From assembly GCA_902793685.1 (NCBI GenBank), contig CADBEN010000011.1, positions 1-63,438 on the forward strand: 63,438 bases of DNA, in the 5' to 3' direction. Position numbers and translations under genes: made by a program. A model generated the notes under the pieces. It did not search any database. It was given only the letters and a program-made list of their open reading frames with translations, and was not told the origin of the DNA. Below are positions 23,912 to 34,087 of the stretch, one piece after another. How positions within the stretch are numbered: the stretch's first letter is position 1; each line of letters opens with the position of its first letter. The stretch is from an uncultured Lachnospiraceae bacterium. GTDB taxonomy: Bacteria; Bacillota; Clostridia; Lachnospirales; Lachnospiraceae.

Positions 23912-25330
23912 TTGATCCATCAGTTCATTAATAATGGAATTGCAATCGTCATGGATATAAACTCCGGATCGGTGCATGTCGCGGATCCGGTGTTTTATGA
24001 TGCCGTGGCGGCGGCAGAGCCTCTGGTCGGGGAACTGGAATGTCCGTGTCCTCTGCCGGAAGAAGCAAAGGCAGCGGTCCGGGACAGTCTGAAGGACCGG
24101 TATCCGGAGAAGGAGATCGAAGAGGTCCTGGAGGCCATGCAGGCGCTGGTCGATGCGGAGGAGCTGTTCACGAAGGACACGTACCGGGAGTTCGTGCGGG
24201 ATTTCAAGGCGCGGAAGACGGTCGTCAAGGCGCTGTGCCTCCACATTGCCCATGACTGCAATCTCGCATGCCGCTACTGCTTTGCCGGAGAAGGCGAATA
24301 TCACGGCCGGAGGGCTCTGATGAGCTATGAGGTCGGAAAGAAAGCACTGGATTTCCTGGTGGAAAACTCCGGACTGCGGCAGAATCTGGAGGTGGACTTC
24401 TTCGGAGGCGAGCCGACCATGAACTGGGAGGTCGTGAAGCAGCTGGTCGAATACGGCCGCTCCATCGAGAAGGCCCGGGGCAAACGTTTCCGCTTTACCC
24501 TTACCACCAACGGCGTGCTGCTGAACGACGAGATCACGGAATTCTGCAACCGGGAGATGTCCAATGTGGTCCTGAGTCTGGACGGGCGGAAAGAGGTCAA
24601 TGACCGCATGCGCCCCACCAGGAACGGAAAGGGAAGCTACGACATCATCGTCCCCAAATTTCTGAAATTCGCGGAACTGCGCGGCGACAAGGATTACTTT
24701 ATCCGCGGGACCTTCACCCATGAGAACCTGGAGTTCTCTGAGGACGTGCTTCATTTTGCGGATCTCGGGTTCAAAAAGATGAGCATGGAGCCGGTGGTGG
24801 CCGGACCGGAAGAGCCCTACGCCATCCGGGAAGAAGACCTTCCGGTCATTATGGAGCAGTATGACCGCCTCGCGGCGGAATACGTGAAGCGCAGAAGAGA
24901 GGGAAAAGGCTTTGTCTTCTTCCATTTCCAGATCGATCTCCGTCAGGGCCCCTGCGTCGCGAAAAGGCTTTCCGGCTGCGGCTCCGGGACGGAGTACCTG
25001 GCGGTCACGCCCTGGGGAGATCTCTATCCCTGCCATCAGTTCGTCGGGGATGAACGCTTCCTTCTGGGAAATGTGGACGAGGGCATCACGCGGCCTGAGA
25101 TCCGCGATGAGTTCAAGCTTTGCAATGTCTACGCGAAACCAAAGTGTAAGGAGTGCTTTGCGCGGTTCTACTGCAGCGGCGGATGCGCGGCGAATTCCTT
25201 CAAGTTCCACGGGAGCCTGACGGACGCCTACGACATCGGCTGCGAGATGCAGAAGAAGCGCATCGAGTGCGCCATCATGATCAAGGCGGCGGAAATGGCC
25301 GACGCCGCGGCGGAACGGGATAAGCAATAA
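23912..25330 (+). CDS. scfB: Radical-SAM SCIFF maturase, thioether-forming, with SPASM domain
   Basis: 472 aa, TTG start: MIHQFINNGIAIVMDINSGS is the family-typical beginning, and the N-terminal part acts as the leader-binding region. The radical SAM cluster motif is CNLACRYC (C116, C120, C123). C-terminal cysteines of the SPASM auxiliary clusters are in GPCVAKRLSGCG, DLYPCHQF, LCNVYAKPKCKECFARFYCS and GGCAAN. The enzyme uses SAM to build thioether bridges in the peptide coded just upstream. Confidence 0.95.
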   Translation: MIHQFINNGIAIVMDINSGSVHVADPVFYDAVAAAEPLVGELECPCPLPEEAKAAVRDSLKDRYPEKEIEEVLEAMQALVDAEELFTKDTYREFVRDFKARKTVVKALCLHIAHDCNLACRYCFAGEGEYHGRRALMSYEVGKKALDFLVENSGLRQNLEVDFFGGEPTMNWEVVKQLVEYGRSIEKARGKRFRFTLTTNGVLLNDEITEFCNREMSNVVLSLDGRKEVNDRMRPTRNGKGSYDIIVPKFLKFAELRGDKDYFIRGTFTHENLEFSEDVLHFADLGFKKMSMEPVVAGPEEPYAIREEDLPVIMEQYDRLAAEYVKRRREGKGFVFFHFQIDLRQGPCVAKRLSGCGSGTEYLAVTPWGDLYPCHQFVGDERFLLGNVDEGITRPEIRDEFKLCNVYAKPKCKECFARFYCSGGCAANSFKFHGSLTDAYDIGCEMQKKRIECAIMIKAAEMADAAAERDKQ

Positions 25331-25373
25331 AAGAATTTCAATCAGATCTATAGAGGTAAGGAGAGTAAGAATC

Positions 25374-27584
25374 ATGAAAAACAGCAAGGGAAAGGGCGCG
25401 GCCGGTCTGCTGATCCTGCTTGCGGCCCTGGTCGGCTTTGTCTATCTGGCATATCTCACCATCAGCCAGAACAAGGTGAAGCTTGGTCTTGACCTGGCGG
25501 GCGGCGTCAGCATCACCTATCAGACGGTGGATCCGAATCCGAGTGACCAGGACATGCGGGATACCATCTACAAGCTGCAGCAGAGAGTCGGAAGCTATTC
25601 CGATGAGGCGCAGGTCTATCAGGAAGGCACCAACCGCATCAATATCGATATTCCCGGCGTTTCCGATGCGAACACCATCCTGGAGGAGCTGGGCAAGCCC
25701 GGATCCCTGCAGTTCATCGAGCCGGACGGCACCGTCATTCTGACCGGCGACCAGGTGAAGAGCGCCCAGGCCGGACAGATGCAGGACCGCACCACCGGTG
25801 TCAATGAGTTTGTTGTAGAGCTGTCCTTCTCTGACGAGGGCACGCAGAAGTTTGCGGAAGCGACGACCCGCCTGGTGGGGCAGCGCATCGCCATCGTCTA
25901 TGACGGCATCATGTACTCCAACCCCACCGTCCGTGAGCCCATCACCGGCGGACAGTGCACCATCGACGGCATGGCTGATTATCAGGAGGCAGAGCTTCTT
26001 GCCTCCACCATCCGTATCGGTGCCCTGAAGCTGGAGCTGGAAGAGATGCGCTCCAACGTCGTAGGAGCCCAGCTGGGACAGCGCGCCATCAGCACCAGCC
26101 TTCAGGCGGGCGCGGTCGCGATCGCAGCCATTGCGGCTCTGATGATCGCCATCTTCTGGATCCCCGGTCTTGCGGCAGCCCTGGCCCTGGCCCTGTATGT
26201 CTGCCTGACCATCTGCCTGATCTCCGCGTTCGATATCACCATGACCCTTCCCGGCATCGCCGGCATCATTCTTTCCATCGGTATGGCAGTCGACGCGAAC
26301 GTCATTATCTTCACCCGTATCCGTGAGGAGATCGGCCTCGGAAAGACCGTTCGCAGCGCTGTGAAGACCGGCTTCCGGAAAGCCCTTTCCGCCATCGTCG
26401 ACGGAAACATCACCACCCTGATCGCGGCGGCAGTCCTGTTCATCATGGGCTCCGGCACCATCAAGGGCTTCGCCACCACCCTGGGGCTCGGCGTCATCGT
26501 CTCCATGTTCAGCGCACTGCTGATCACGAGAGCATGGCTGTACACCTTCTGTGACCTGGGCCTTGACCAGAAGAAGCTCTTCGGACAGATCAAGGAGAGA
26601 AAGGTCATCGATTTCATCGGCCGCAGAAAAGCGTTCTTCGGCATTGCCATCGCGGTCATCGCGGCAGGATTTATCGCCATGGGCGTCTTTGCCGGCAGCA
26701 CCGGCAGCCCGCTGAACCTCGGCCTTGACTTTAAGGGCGGCACCTCCACCAACGTGGAGTTCAACGAGGATATGTCTCTGGAGACCATCGATGAGAAGGT
26801 CCGTCCGCTGGTCGCGGCAGTCACCGGCGACAACGACATCCAGACCTCCAAGGTCCAGGGCACGAACGAGGTCATCATCAAGACCCGCAGCCTTTCCGTG
26901 GATGAGCGCCAGGCCCTGAACCAGTCCCTGGTGGACAGCTTCGGCATCAACCAGGAGAAGATCACCGCGGAAAATATCTCCGGAACCATCAGCGGCGAGA
27001 TGCGCCGCGACGCGATCATCGCAGTGGTCGTGGCCCTGTTCCTGATGCTGATCTACATCACCTTCCGCTTCGCAGACTTCCGTTTCGCCAGCGCAGCCAT
27101 CCTGTGCCTGGTGCACGACGTTCTGGTCCTGCTGACCTTCTACGCGGTGTTCCGCTGGAGCGTGGGCTCGACTTTCGTCGCCTGCATGCTGACCCTGGTC
27201 GGTTACTCGATCAACGACACCATCGTCGTGTTCGACCGTATCCGTGAGAACCAGCGTCTGGTCGCGGGAAAGACCAGAGAAGAGATCGCGAACAAGAGTG
27301 TCACGGAGACCTTCTCCAGATCCATCCTGACTTCCGTGACCACCTTCGTGGCGATCCTGATCCTCTTCGTCATGGGCGTCTCCTCCATCCGTGAGTTCAC
27401 GCTTCCGCTGATGGTGGGCACGGTCTGCGGTACCTACTCCTCCGTCGCCATCGCGACTTCCCTCTGGTATGTCATGGAGAAGCGCGCGGACGCGCGGAAG
27501 GCCGAGGCGAAGGCCGCCGAGAAGGCTTCCGAGAAATCCGCGAAGCCGCAGAAGTCCCAGAAGGGCCAGAAGGCTTCCAGATAA
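25374..27584 (+). CDS. secDF: Protein translocase subunit SecDF (fused SecD and SecF)
   Basis: 736 aa joining SecD (1-410) and SecF (about 420-715) in one chain, each with six predicted membrane helices. SecD motif LGLDLAGGVSITYQ (about 38-51) and helix-4 region GIILSIGMAVDANVIIFTRI; SecF motif LGLDFKGGTSTNVEF and GYSINDTIVVFDRIREN. The tail is K/A/E-rich. It uses the proton motive force to pull secreted proteins through SecYEG. secDF, tgt and yajC are close by, a common clostridial linkage, though in another order. Confidence 0.95.
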   Translation: MKNSKGKGAAGLLILLAALVGFVYLAYLTISQNKVKLGLDLAGGVSITYQTVDPNPSDQDMRDTIYKLQQRVGSYSDEAQVYQEGTNRINIDIPGVSDANTILEELGKPGSLQFIEPDGTVILTGDQVKSAQAGQMQDRTTGVNEFVVELSFSDEGTQKFAEATTRLVGQRIAIVYDGIMYSNPTVREPITGGQCTIDGMADYQEAELLASTIRIGALKLELEEMRSNVVGAQLGQRAISTSLQAGAVAIAAIAALMIAIFWIPGLAAALALALYVCLTICLISAFDITMTLPGIAGIILSIGMAVDANVIIFTRIREEIGLGKTVRSAVKTGFRKALSAIVDGNITTLIAAAVLFIMGSGTIKGFATTLGLGVIVSMFSALLITRAWLYTFCDLGLDQKKLFGQIKERKVIDFIGRRKAFFGIAIAVIAAGFIAMGVFAGSTGSPLNLGLDFKGGTSTNVEFNEDMSLETIDEKVRPLVAAVTGDNDIQTSKVQGTNEVIIKTRSLSVDERQALNQSLVDSFGINQEKITAENISGTISGEMRRDAIIAVVVALFLMLIYITFRFADFRFASAAILCLVHDVLVLLTFYAVFRWSVGSTFVACMLTLVGYSINDTIVVFDRIRENQRLVAGKTREEIANKSVTETFSRSILTSVTTFVAILILFVMGVSSIREFTLPLMVGTVCGTYSSVAIATSLWYVMEKRADARKAEAKAAEKASEKSAKPQKSQKGQKASR

Positions 27585-27597
27585 ACTGTTTTTCTTT

Positions 27598-27630
27598 CAG
27601 ATCCGCACTCCGGTCCGGAGTGCGGATCTG
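27598..27630 (+). other. Perfect 16-bp hairpin after secDF
   Basis: CAGATCCGCACTCCGG (27598-27613), one T, then the exact complement (27615-27630). No T tract follows on either strand, so it is not a standard terminator; it may protect the secDF message end. The downstream repeat at 27649 starts 18 nt later. Confidence 0.7.
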
Positions 27631-27648
27631 CTGTCTCTGAAATTGCCG

Positions 27649-27826
27649 GACAGCCCGTGACTCCTCCGGCAAAACCATCGCAGATCGACCGAGCGATCCG
27701 CGGACGCTGCGCTTTCCGCGACCGAGAGTATGCCGCCAGGCCACTCGACCGAGCGGAATGCGCAGATGCGTCCGAGCGGATCGTGAGGGTAGATCAAGGG
27801 TTTTGAAGGAGGAGATCCGGGCTGTC
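27649..27826. repeat. Structured palindromic repeat, long copy with 105-nt insert
   Basis: Arms GACAGCCCG / CGGGCTGTC, CTCCTCC / GGAGGAG and CAAAACC / GGTTTTG pair exactly (27649-27676 with 27799-27826), broken only by 3-nt and 2-nt internal loops. The same stem order and the identical 17-nt stretch CAAAACCATCGCAGATC occur in the short copy at 4172-4244. Here the apical loop carries a 105-nt insert (27687-27791) flanked by GATC on both sides. The insert has its own pairing (27694-27701 with 27776-27783; hairpin 27699-27704/27715-27720) and four GACCGAG-like words. It occupies most of the 303-nt gap between secDF and tgt; no reading frame fits. Confidence 0.75.
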
Positions 27827-27887
27827 TTCGGAAGTACAGTTCACTGCAGACCGCACCCCGGCTTCGGGAAGGAGGTTCCTCAGAAAC

Positions 27888-29048
27888 ATGGGAAAATATG
27901 AGTACCGCATACTCGCGACAGACGGACGCGCGAAACGCGCGCACATGGAGACCGTCCACGGGAGCATCGAGACCCCGGTGTTCATGAACGTCGGAACCGT
28001 CGCCGCCATCAAAGGTGCCGTTTCCACCGATGATCTCCGCCAGATCGGGACCCAGGTGGAGCTCTCCAACACCTATCATCTCCACGTCCGGCCCGGCAAC
28101 GAGAAAATGTCCGGAGATGAGATGATCCGCGCCCTCGGCGGCATCCGCCGCTTCATGAACTGGGACCGTCCGGTCCTGACCGACTCCGGCGGATTCCAGG
28201 TCTTTTCCCTGGCGGGACTCCGGAAGATCCGGGAAGAAGGCGTGACCTTCCACTCCCATATCGACGGGAAGAAGATCTTCATGGGCCCCGAGGAGAGCAT
28301 GCGGATCCAGTCGAATCTCGGTTCCACCATCGCCATGGCCTTTGACGAGTGCCCTTCCAGCGTGGCGGAGAAGAGTTACATCGAGAAGAGCGTCGACCGC
28401 ACGACCCGGTGGCTTGAACGCTGCATCGCGGAGATGAAAAGGCTCAACAGTCTTCCGGACACAGTCAACCCGGACCAGCTCCTCTTCGGCATCAATCAGG
28501 GCGGAATCTACGAGGACATCCGGATCGCCCATGCGGACAGGATCCGCGGGATGGACTGTGACGGATACGCCGTCGGCGGCCTGGCAGTGGGAGAGCCGGC
28601 GGAGACCATGTACCGGATCCTGGACGTGACCGTCCCGCATCTGCCGCAGGACAAGCCGGTCTACCTGATGGGCGTCGGAACACCGGCCAACATTCTTGAG
28701 GCAGTGGACCGCGGCGTGGATTTCTTCGACTGCGTCTATCCGTCCCGGAACGGGCGCCACGGCCATGTCTACACCAGCCACGGGAAGCTGAATCTGTTCA
28801 ACAGACAGTATGAAATGGATGCCCGGCCCATTGAAGAAGGCTGCGGCTGTCCGGCCTGCCGGTCCTACACCAGGGCATATATCCGCCATCTGCTGAAGGC
28901 GGGGGAGATGCTCGGCATGCGCCTTTGCGTATTGCACAATCTCTGGTTTTATAATACAATGATGTCTGAAATCCGCGCGGCAATTGAAGAAGGCCGCTAT
29001 GCGGAGTACAAGCATCAAAAACTTGAAGGCATGGAGGGGTTCAAATGA
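27888..29048 (+). CDS. tgt: tRNA-guanine transglycosylase (queuine tRNA-ribosyltransferase)
   Basis: 386 aa with the complete Tgt pattern: ETPVFMNVGTVAAIKG, catalytic base in VLTDSGGFQVFSL (D about 94), nucleophile region GVDFFDCVYPSRNGRHGH, and the zinc site CGCPACRSYTR plus a later histidine. It exchanges guanine 34 of GUN-anticodon tRNAs for preQ1. ATG 27888 follows GGAAGGAGG. The last 4 nt overlap yajC. I saw no preQ1 riboswitch in the leader. Confidence 0.96.
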   Translation: MGKYEYRILATDGRAKRAHMETVHGSIETPVFMNVGTVAAIKGAVSTDDLRQIGTQVELSNTYHLHVRPGNEKMSGDEMIRALGGIRRFMNWDRPVLTDSGGFQVFSLAGLRKIREEGVTFHSHIDGKKIFMGPEESMRIQSNLGSTIAMAFDECPSSVAEKSYIEKSVDRTTRWLERCIAEMKRLNSLPDTVNPDQLLFGINQGGIYEDIRIAHADRIRGMDCDGYAVGGLAVGEPAETMYRILDVTVPHLPQDKPVYLMGVGTPANILEAVDRGVDFFDCVYPSRNGRHGHVYTSHGKLNLFNRQYEMDARPIEEGCGCPACRSYTRAYIRHLLKAGEMLGMRLCVLHNLWFYNTMMSEIRAAIEEGRYAEYKHQKLEGMEGFK

Positions 29049-29350
29049 TAAATACATTTCTGCTCGTTGGCGGCGGCGGCCTGGGATTCTGGGTCATGTA
29101 CCTTATTTTCTTCGGCGCGATCATCTATTTCATGGCGTACAGACCGCAGAAGAAGCAGAAGGAGCAGCAGGAAGCACTGATGAACAGCGTAGCTGTCGGA
29201 GATTCCGTTCTCACGACGGCCGGTTTTTATGGTGTGATCATCGATATGACGGACGACACTGTGATCGTAGAGTTCGGAAACAATAAGAACTGCCGCATTC
29301 CCATGCAGAAGGCGGCAATCGTTCAGGTTGAAAAGCCGGATGCGAACTGA
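29045..29350 (+). CDS. yajC: Preprotein translocase subunit YajC
   Basis: 101 aa: short N-terminus, one membrane helix (about 14-32), then FMAYRPQKKQKEQQEALMNS, VGDSVLTTAGFYGVIIDM and VIVEFGNNKNCRIP, the standard YajC body. It associates with SecDF and SecYEG. Its ATGA overlap with tgt couples translation. Confidence 0.95.
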   Translation: MINTFLLVGGGGLGFWVMYLIFFGAIIYFMAYRPQKKQKEQQEALMNSVAVGDSVLTTAGFYGVIIDMTDDTVIVEFGNNKNCRIPMQKAAIVQVEKPDAN

Positions 29351-29381
29351 CGACACGGATTCCTGTCGTGTAAGCTGAAAG

Positions 29382-29416
29382 AAAAGAGCATCGGTCCCTG
29401 ACCGATGCTCTCTTTT
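29382..29416. terminator. Bidirectional terminator between yajC and the TetR gene
   Basis: Stem GAGCATCGGTC/GACCGATGCTC with 3-nt loop, flanked by AAAA on the left and TCTTTT on the right, so it can stop transcription from both convergent genes. Confidence 0.85.
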
Positions 29417-29476
29417 ACTTTTTCTGCACCCGCTGTCCCTGTCCCTGGGATCCGGTTCAGTGCTTTTCGGTGCGCT

Positions 29477-30088
29477 TCAGTGCGCTTCCCTCTTCGCGCG
29501 GACTTCTTCCGGGACCAGACCCGCCGTGCCGCTGGTGATGAATTTTTCTGCCAGGTCCGCTACCTCCTCCGGGGAGAGATCGGTCCCGTTTTCAAGCCAG
29601 GCCTTGATGAGGCCCAGGCAGCCGTCGGTGATGAAAGCGTACCAGTACTGGTAGTCCTTTTCGTTCCCGATATGCAGGGTCTTCGCCCAGGGGACCATGA
29701 TCCGGTCCTTGAAGACTTCCCTGAGCTGGTTCAGGAACTGGATGTCTCCGTTCGGACCCATGAGGATCTGGGCGAGATCCGCGTTCTCGCGGATGAAGGA
29801 GAACAGTTCCAGGATCAGCCGGCTCGGGCGTTCGGTGATCTCGCCGGACGGGGTGTTCCGCTCCAGGATCCCGTTGAACTGGCGGAACATATCGTCCTCG
29901 ATGCTGGCCAGAAGGTCATAGACGTCACGGTAATGCAGATAGAATGTGCCGCGGTTGATGTCGGCCATCTCTGAGATCTCCTTGACGCTGATCTCCTGAA
30001 TCTTTTTTTCCTTCAGGAGACGCGCGAGACAGAGACGAAGCATGGTACGGGTCTTGCGGACACGGCGGTCCATATTTTCAGCAGCCAT
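29477..30088 (-). CDS. TetR/AcrR-family transcriptional regulator
   Basis: 203 aa from ATG 30088 (AGGAGGG 6 nt upstream). N-terminal HTH: TRTMLRLCLARLLKEKKIQE, ISVKEISEMADINRGTFYLH, YRDVYDLLASIED. The C-terminal half (75-203) is the helical ligand/dimer domain of the TetR_C_7/8 kind found in DhaS-like regulators. A dyad overlaps its own promoter, so self-repression is likely. It is divergent from the 811-aa protein gene at 30213, which may also be controlled. Ligand unknown. Confidence 0.88.
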   Translation of the reverse strand: MAAENMDRRVRKTRTMLRLCLARLLKEKKIQEISVKEISEMADINRGTFYLHYRDVYDLLASIEDDMFRQFNGILERNTPSGEITERPSRLILELFSFIRENADLAQILMGPNGDIQFLNQLREVFKDRIMVPWAKTLHIGNEKDYQYWYAFITDGCLGLIKAWLENGTDLSPEEVADLAEKFITSGTAGLVPEEVRAKREAH

Positions 30089-30106
30089 AATGGCCCTCCT
30101 TTGTTG

Positions 30107-30148
30107 ATTGACGTTTGTCAGTATACCATCGTGAAGTGATGAAATCAA
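30107..30148 (-). promoter_or_regulatory. TetR-gene promoter with overlapping operator
   Basis: On the minus strand TTGATT (plus 30143-30148), 17 bp, TATACT (plus 30120-30125). The dyad TGAC-GTTT-GTCA (30109-30120) covers the start point just after the -10 box, in the 124-nt divergent gap. Confidence 0.6.
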
Positions 30149-30212
30149 CACGGGTCAAGAACATAACGCTGAAAAAGAATATGTCGGATAAATTTAGAAA
30201 GGAGAGAGGCTC

Positions 30213-32648
30213 TTGAGACAGCTGAAATACCGGATCCCGATCCTGATCCTTCTGTTCGCGGCTGCGCTGGCGGGCTTCTTTTACCGTTCCCAGAAGACCG
30301 GGGACGCATCCGGACAGGCGGTCCGCACCGCGCTGGAAACACCCCGGCTCCCGGTCATCTGGGCGGAAAGCTGCGGAAAGCGGATCGACGTCATGCGCGG
30401 ACTCCGCGCTGCTTCCGCGGAGGATCCTGCAGCGGATACCCTGATCATCCTGCCGGAGGACCGGAACCTTACGCTGGACATTGAGGACGGATCTCTGCAG
30501 ATCCGCGGAGTGCGGTATGAAGTCCGTTCCTCGGACGGGAAGGACCTGATCGAGCGGAAGGATGTGCAGGAGACATCGAAGACGGAGCGAGGCCTGTCGG
30601 CAGTGCTGCCGGTCGAAAACATCGTCCGCGCCGGAAGTGAATACCAGCTGGAGATCATCCTGACCACGGCAGAGATGGGAGATGTCTACTATTACGCCCG
30701 GATCACGATGGACGAGACCGGGCGCGCGGCGGAAATGCTCGCTCTGGCGGAGGAGTTTTCCATCCGGAATTTTGACTATGAGACGGCCAGGGAGAACACC
30801 GCGTTTCTCGAGACGAATGAGACCGGAGACAACACGACCCTCGGGACTGTCAACCTGAAATCGAACTACAGCCAGCTGACCTACGGGAAGCTGGATCTGA
30901 CCCCTGTGGGGGAGGCGGATCTCCGCCTGCTGGAATACAACGGCAGCATGGGCGTGCTGCGGCGCAGCTTCATCGCGGAGGGGAAGGATGCGGAGAACCG
31001 CACCGTCCGCTTCCGGATCTGCGAGGACTTTGTGATGCGCCGCGGGCCGGAGCGCCTTTACATGATGGATTATACCCGCAGAATGCGGGAGATCTTCCTC
31101 GGCGGGACGGGCTGCTTTTCCGGAGGAAAGATCGTTCTGGGTATCAGCGGAGACGACGCTCTGCAGTCTGTGACGTCACCGGAAGGCCGGTTCACTGCTT
31201 TTGTGACCACCGGGGATCTCTGGCTTGCGGACGGAAACCGGAACCGCTGTGTGCGCGTGTTTTCCTTCCGGAGCGGGACGGAGCCGGATCTCCGGTGCGA
31301 TTATGAGAAATACCGCCTGCGGATCCTGGAGTGCACGGACGACGGCGGCCTTCTGTTCCTTGCGGGCGGATATATGAACCGCGGAGAGCATGAGGGGGAG
31401 ACCGGTCTCTGCCTGATGCGCTATGACAGCACGGCGAACACGGTCACGGAGCTCACGTTCATTCCCTGCAGCATGAGTCCGGAGAACCTGATCTCGGACA
31501 TGGATACCCTTGCCGTGCGCGGCGGGAACGGAATGGTCTATTTCAAGCTGGGTTCCGCTTTCTACGGCCTGGACCCGGAGAGCAACGAGTACCTCGTGGT
31601 CAGCAGCGGTCTGCGGGATGGGTCCTATGCCGTAAATGCCCTTCAGAAGGACATTGCATGGCAGGATACGCCGGACAGTTTCGGATCCCCGGTGGTCCAC
31701 ATGATGAACCTGGACACCGGTTCCAAAAAAGAGCTGAATTCCGGCGCAGGGCAGATCCTGAAGCCTGTCGGCTACATCGACCGCGACCTTGCCGTCGGGA
31801 TCGCCGAATCGGAGAATACCTGGGAAATCAACGGGACGGTCAGGGAGCTTCCCTTCACCGCGGTGGAGATCGTGGACGATGCACTGGTCTCCCAGGAACA
31901 CTATGAGGAGCCCGGTTACTGCATATCCGACGTGGAGGTGCTGGACAGCCGGATCCATCTTTCCCGGGTCAGGAAGACCGGGGAGCACAGTTTCCGGAAG
32001 GCAGGCACCGACACTATTGTCTGCAACGTCCCCGCGGAAGGCGTGCCGCAGGTGGCTTCCGAGAACACGGAGCTGCGGGAGAAGACCTATGTGATCCCCT
32101 TCCCCCACGGTTTTTCCGGGAAGAACGTGCGGGTGATCTCCTCGGCGGCGGTGAACTCCTCGGATGCGGCGCATCTGTCGCTGCCTGACCAGGGCGGTAT
32201 CCGCCAGAAGTACATCGTATACGGACGGGGAAAGATGCCCGGCATCTATTCCTCCGCGGGTGATGCTGTCAACGCCGCATACCGGGAGATGGGCTATGTG
32301 CGCCATAACGGCCGGATGTTCTACTGCAGAGCCGCGACCTCTGCCATCCGGACGCTCCGGAATCCGGACACGGCGGCGGGCGTTCTTGCTGCCGCCCGTT
32401 CGGAGGGGACGGCGGCGGATCTCTATGGCGCCGATCTCCGGTGCGTGCTCTATTTCGTAAGCCGTGGAATGCCGGTGCTGGCGTGGGCTGCGGAAGGGGA
32501 CCCGGTGGTGATCTATGCTTATGATCAGGCGGCGGTTTCCGTGTACCGGATCTCGGACGGAAGCTACACCAGAGTTTCGAGAGCCGATGCGGAAAGTCTG
32601 TTCTCCGAGGAGAGAAACGATTTCTGCTGCATTCTGTCAGGCTCGTGA
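30213..32648 (+). CDS. Large membrane-anchored extracytoplasmic protein of unknown function
   Basis: 811 aa, TTG start behind AAAGGAGAG. One N-terminal anchor (about 7-24, RIPILILLFAAALAGFFY); the rest is predicted outside. Residues 50-200 are beta-rich; 290-560 read like a propeller-type sequence (RFTAFVTTGDLWLADGNRNR, GMVYFKLGSAFYGLDPESNE). The final 120 residues (MGYVRHNGRMF, CVLYFVSRGMPVLAWAAEGD, PVVIYAYDQAAVSVYRIS) resemble a C39-like cysteine-peptidase fold in which the usual catalytic cysteine and histidine appear lost or displaced. It could be a scaffold or surface receptor. I do not recognise the full family. It is followed by murA with its own promoter. Confidence 0.7.
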   Translation: MRQLKYRIPILILLFAAALAGFFYRSQKTGDASGQAVRTALETPRLPVIWAESCGKRIDVMRGLRAASAEDPAADTLIILPEDRNLTLDIEDGSLQIRGVRYEVRSSDGKDLIERKDVQETSKTERGLSAVLPVENIVRAGSEYQLEIILTTAEMGDVYYYARITMDETGRAAEMLALAEEFSIRNFDYETARENTAFLETNETGDNTTLGTVNLKSNYSQLTYGKLDLTPVGEADLRLLEYNGSMGVLRRSFIAEGKDAENRTVRFRICEDFVMRRGPERLYMMDYTRRMREIFLGGTGCFSGGKIVLGISGDDALQSVTSPEGRFTAFVTTGDLWLADGNRNRCVRVFSFRSGTEPDLRCDYEKYRLRILECTDDGGLLFLAGGYMNRGEHEGETGLCLMRYDSTANTVTELTFIPCSMSPENLISDMDTLAVRGGNGMVYFKLGSAFYGLDPESNEYLVVSSGLRDGSYAVNALQKDIAWQDTPDSFGSPVVHMMNLDTGSKKELNSGAGQILKPVGYIDRDLAVGIAESENTWEINGTVRELPFTAVEIVDDALVSQEHYEEPGYCISDVEVLDSRIHLSRVRKTGEHSFRKAGTDTIVCNVPAEGVPQVASENTELREKTYVIPFPHGFSGKNVRVISSAAVNSSDAAHLSLPDQGGIRQKYIVYGRGKMPGIYSSAGDAVNAAYREMGYVRHNGRMFYCRAATSAIRTLRNPDTAAGVLAAARSEGTAADLYGADLRCVLYFVSRGMPVLAWAAEGDPVVIYAYDQAAVSVYRISDGSYTRVSRADAESLFSEERNDFCCILSGS

Positions 32649-32664
32649 CCGGCAATTGCCGTGG

Positions 32665-32693
32665 TTTACGAATAATTATGCCTGTGTTATAAT
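32665..32693 (+). promoter_or_regulatory. Promoter of murA-metK
   Basis: TTTACG (32665-32670), 17 bp, TATAAT (32688-32693), in the 121-nt gap before murA. Confidence 0.6.
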
Positions 32694-32769
32694 TTAACAT
32701 AATCATGCCCGCAGATCGGTATGCGGGCAGATGGGCAGCCAGCGTGTGGGTGCCCTGAAAAGGAGTATT

Positions 32770-34065
<1,296 letters not shown>

Positions 34066-34087
34066 AAGAGAGAAGGACAAAAGAACT

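Noticed and set aside
25338-27116. 592-codon open frame on the strand opposite secDF
   Set aside because: A mirror of secDF codon use; biased composition (D, G, H, L) with no recognisable motif.
27598-27630. Intrinsic terminator of secDF
   Set aside because: The 16-bp stem is perfect but no T tract follows on either strand, so it is listed as a hairpin only.
34066-34087. SAM riboswitch before metK
   Set aside because: The murA-metK gap is only 22 nt and the murA leader shows no SAM-I pattern.
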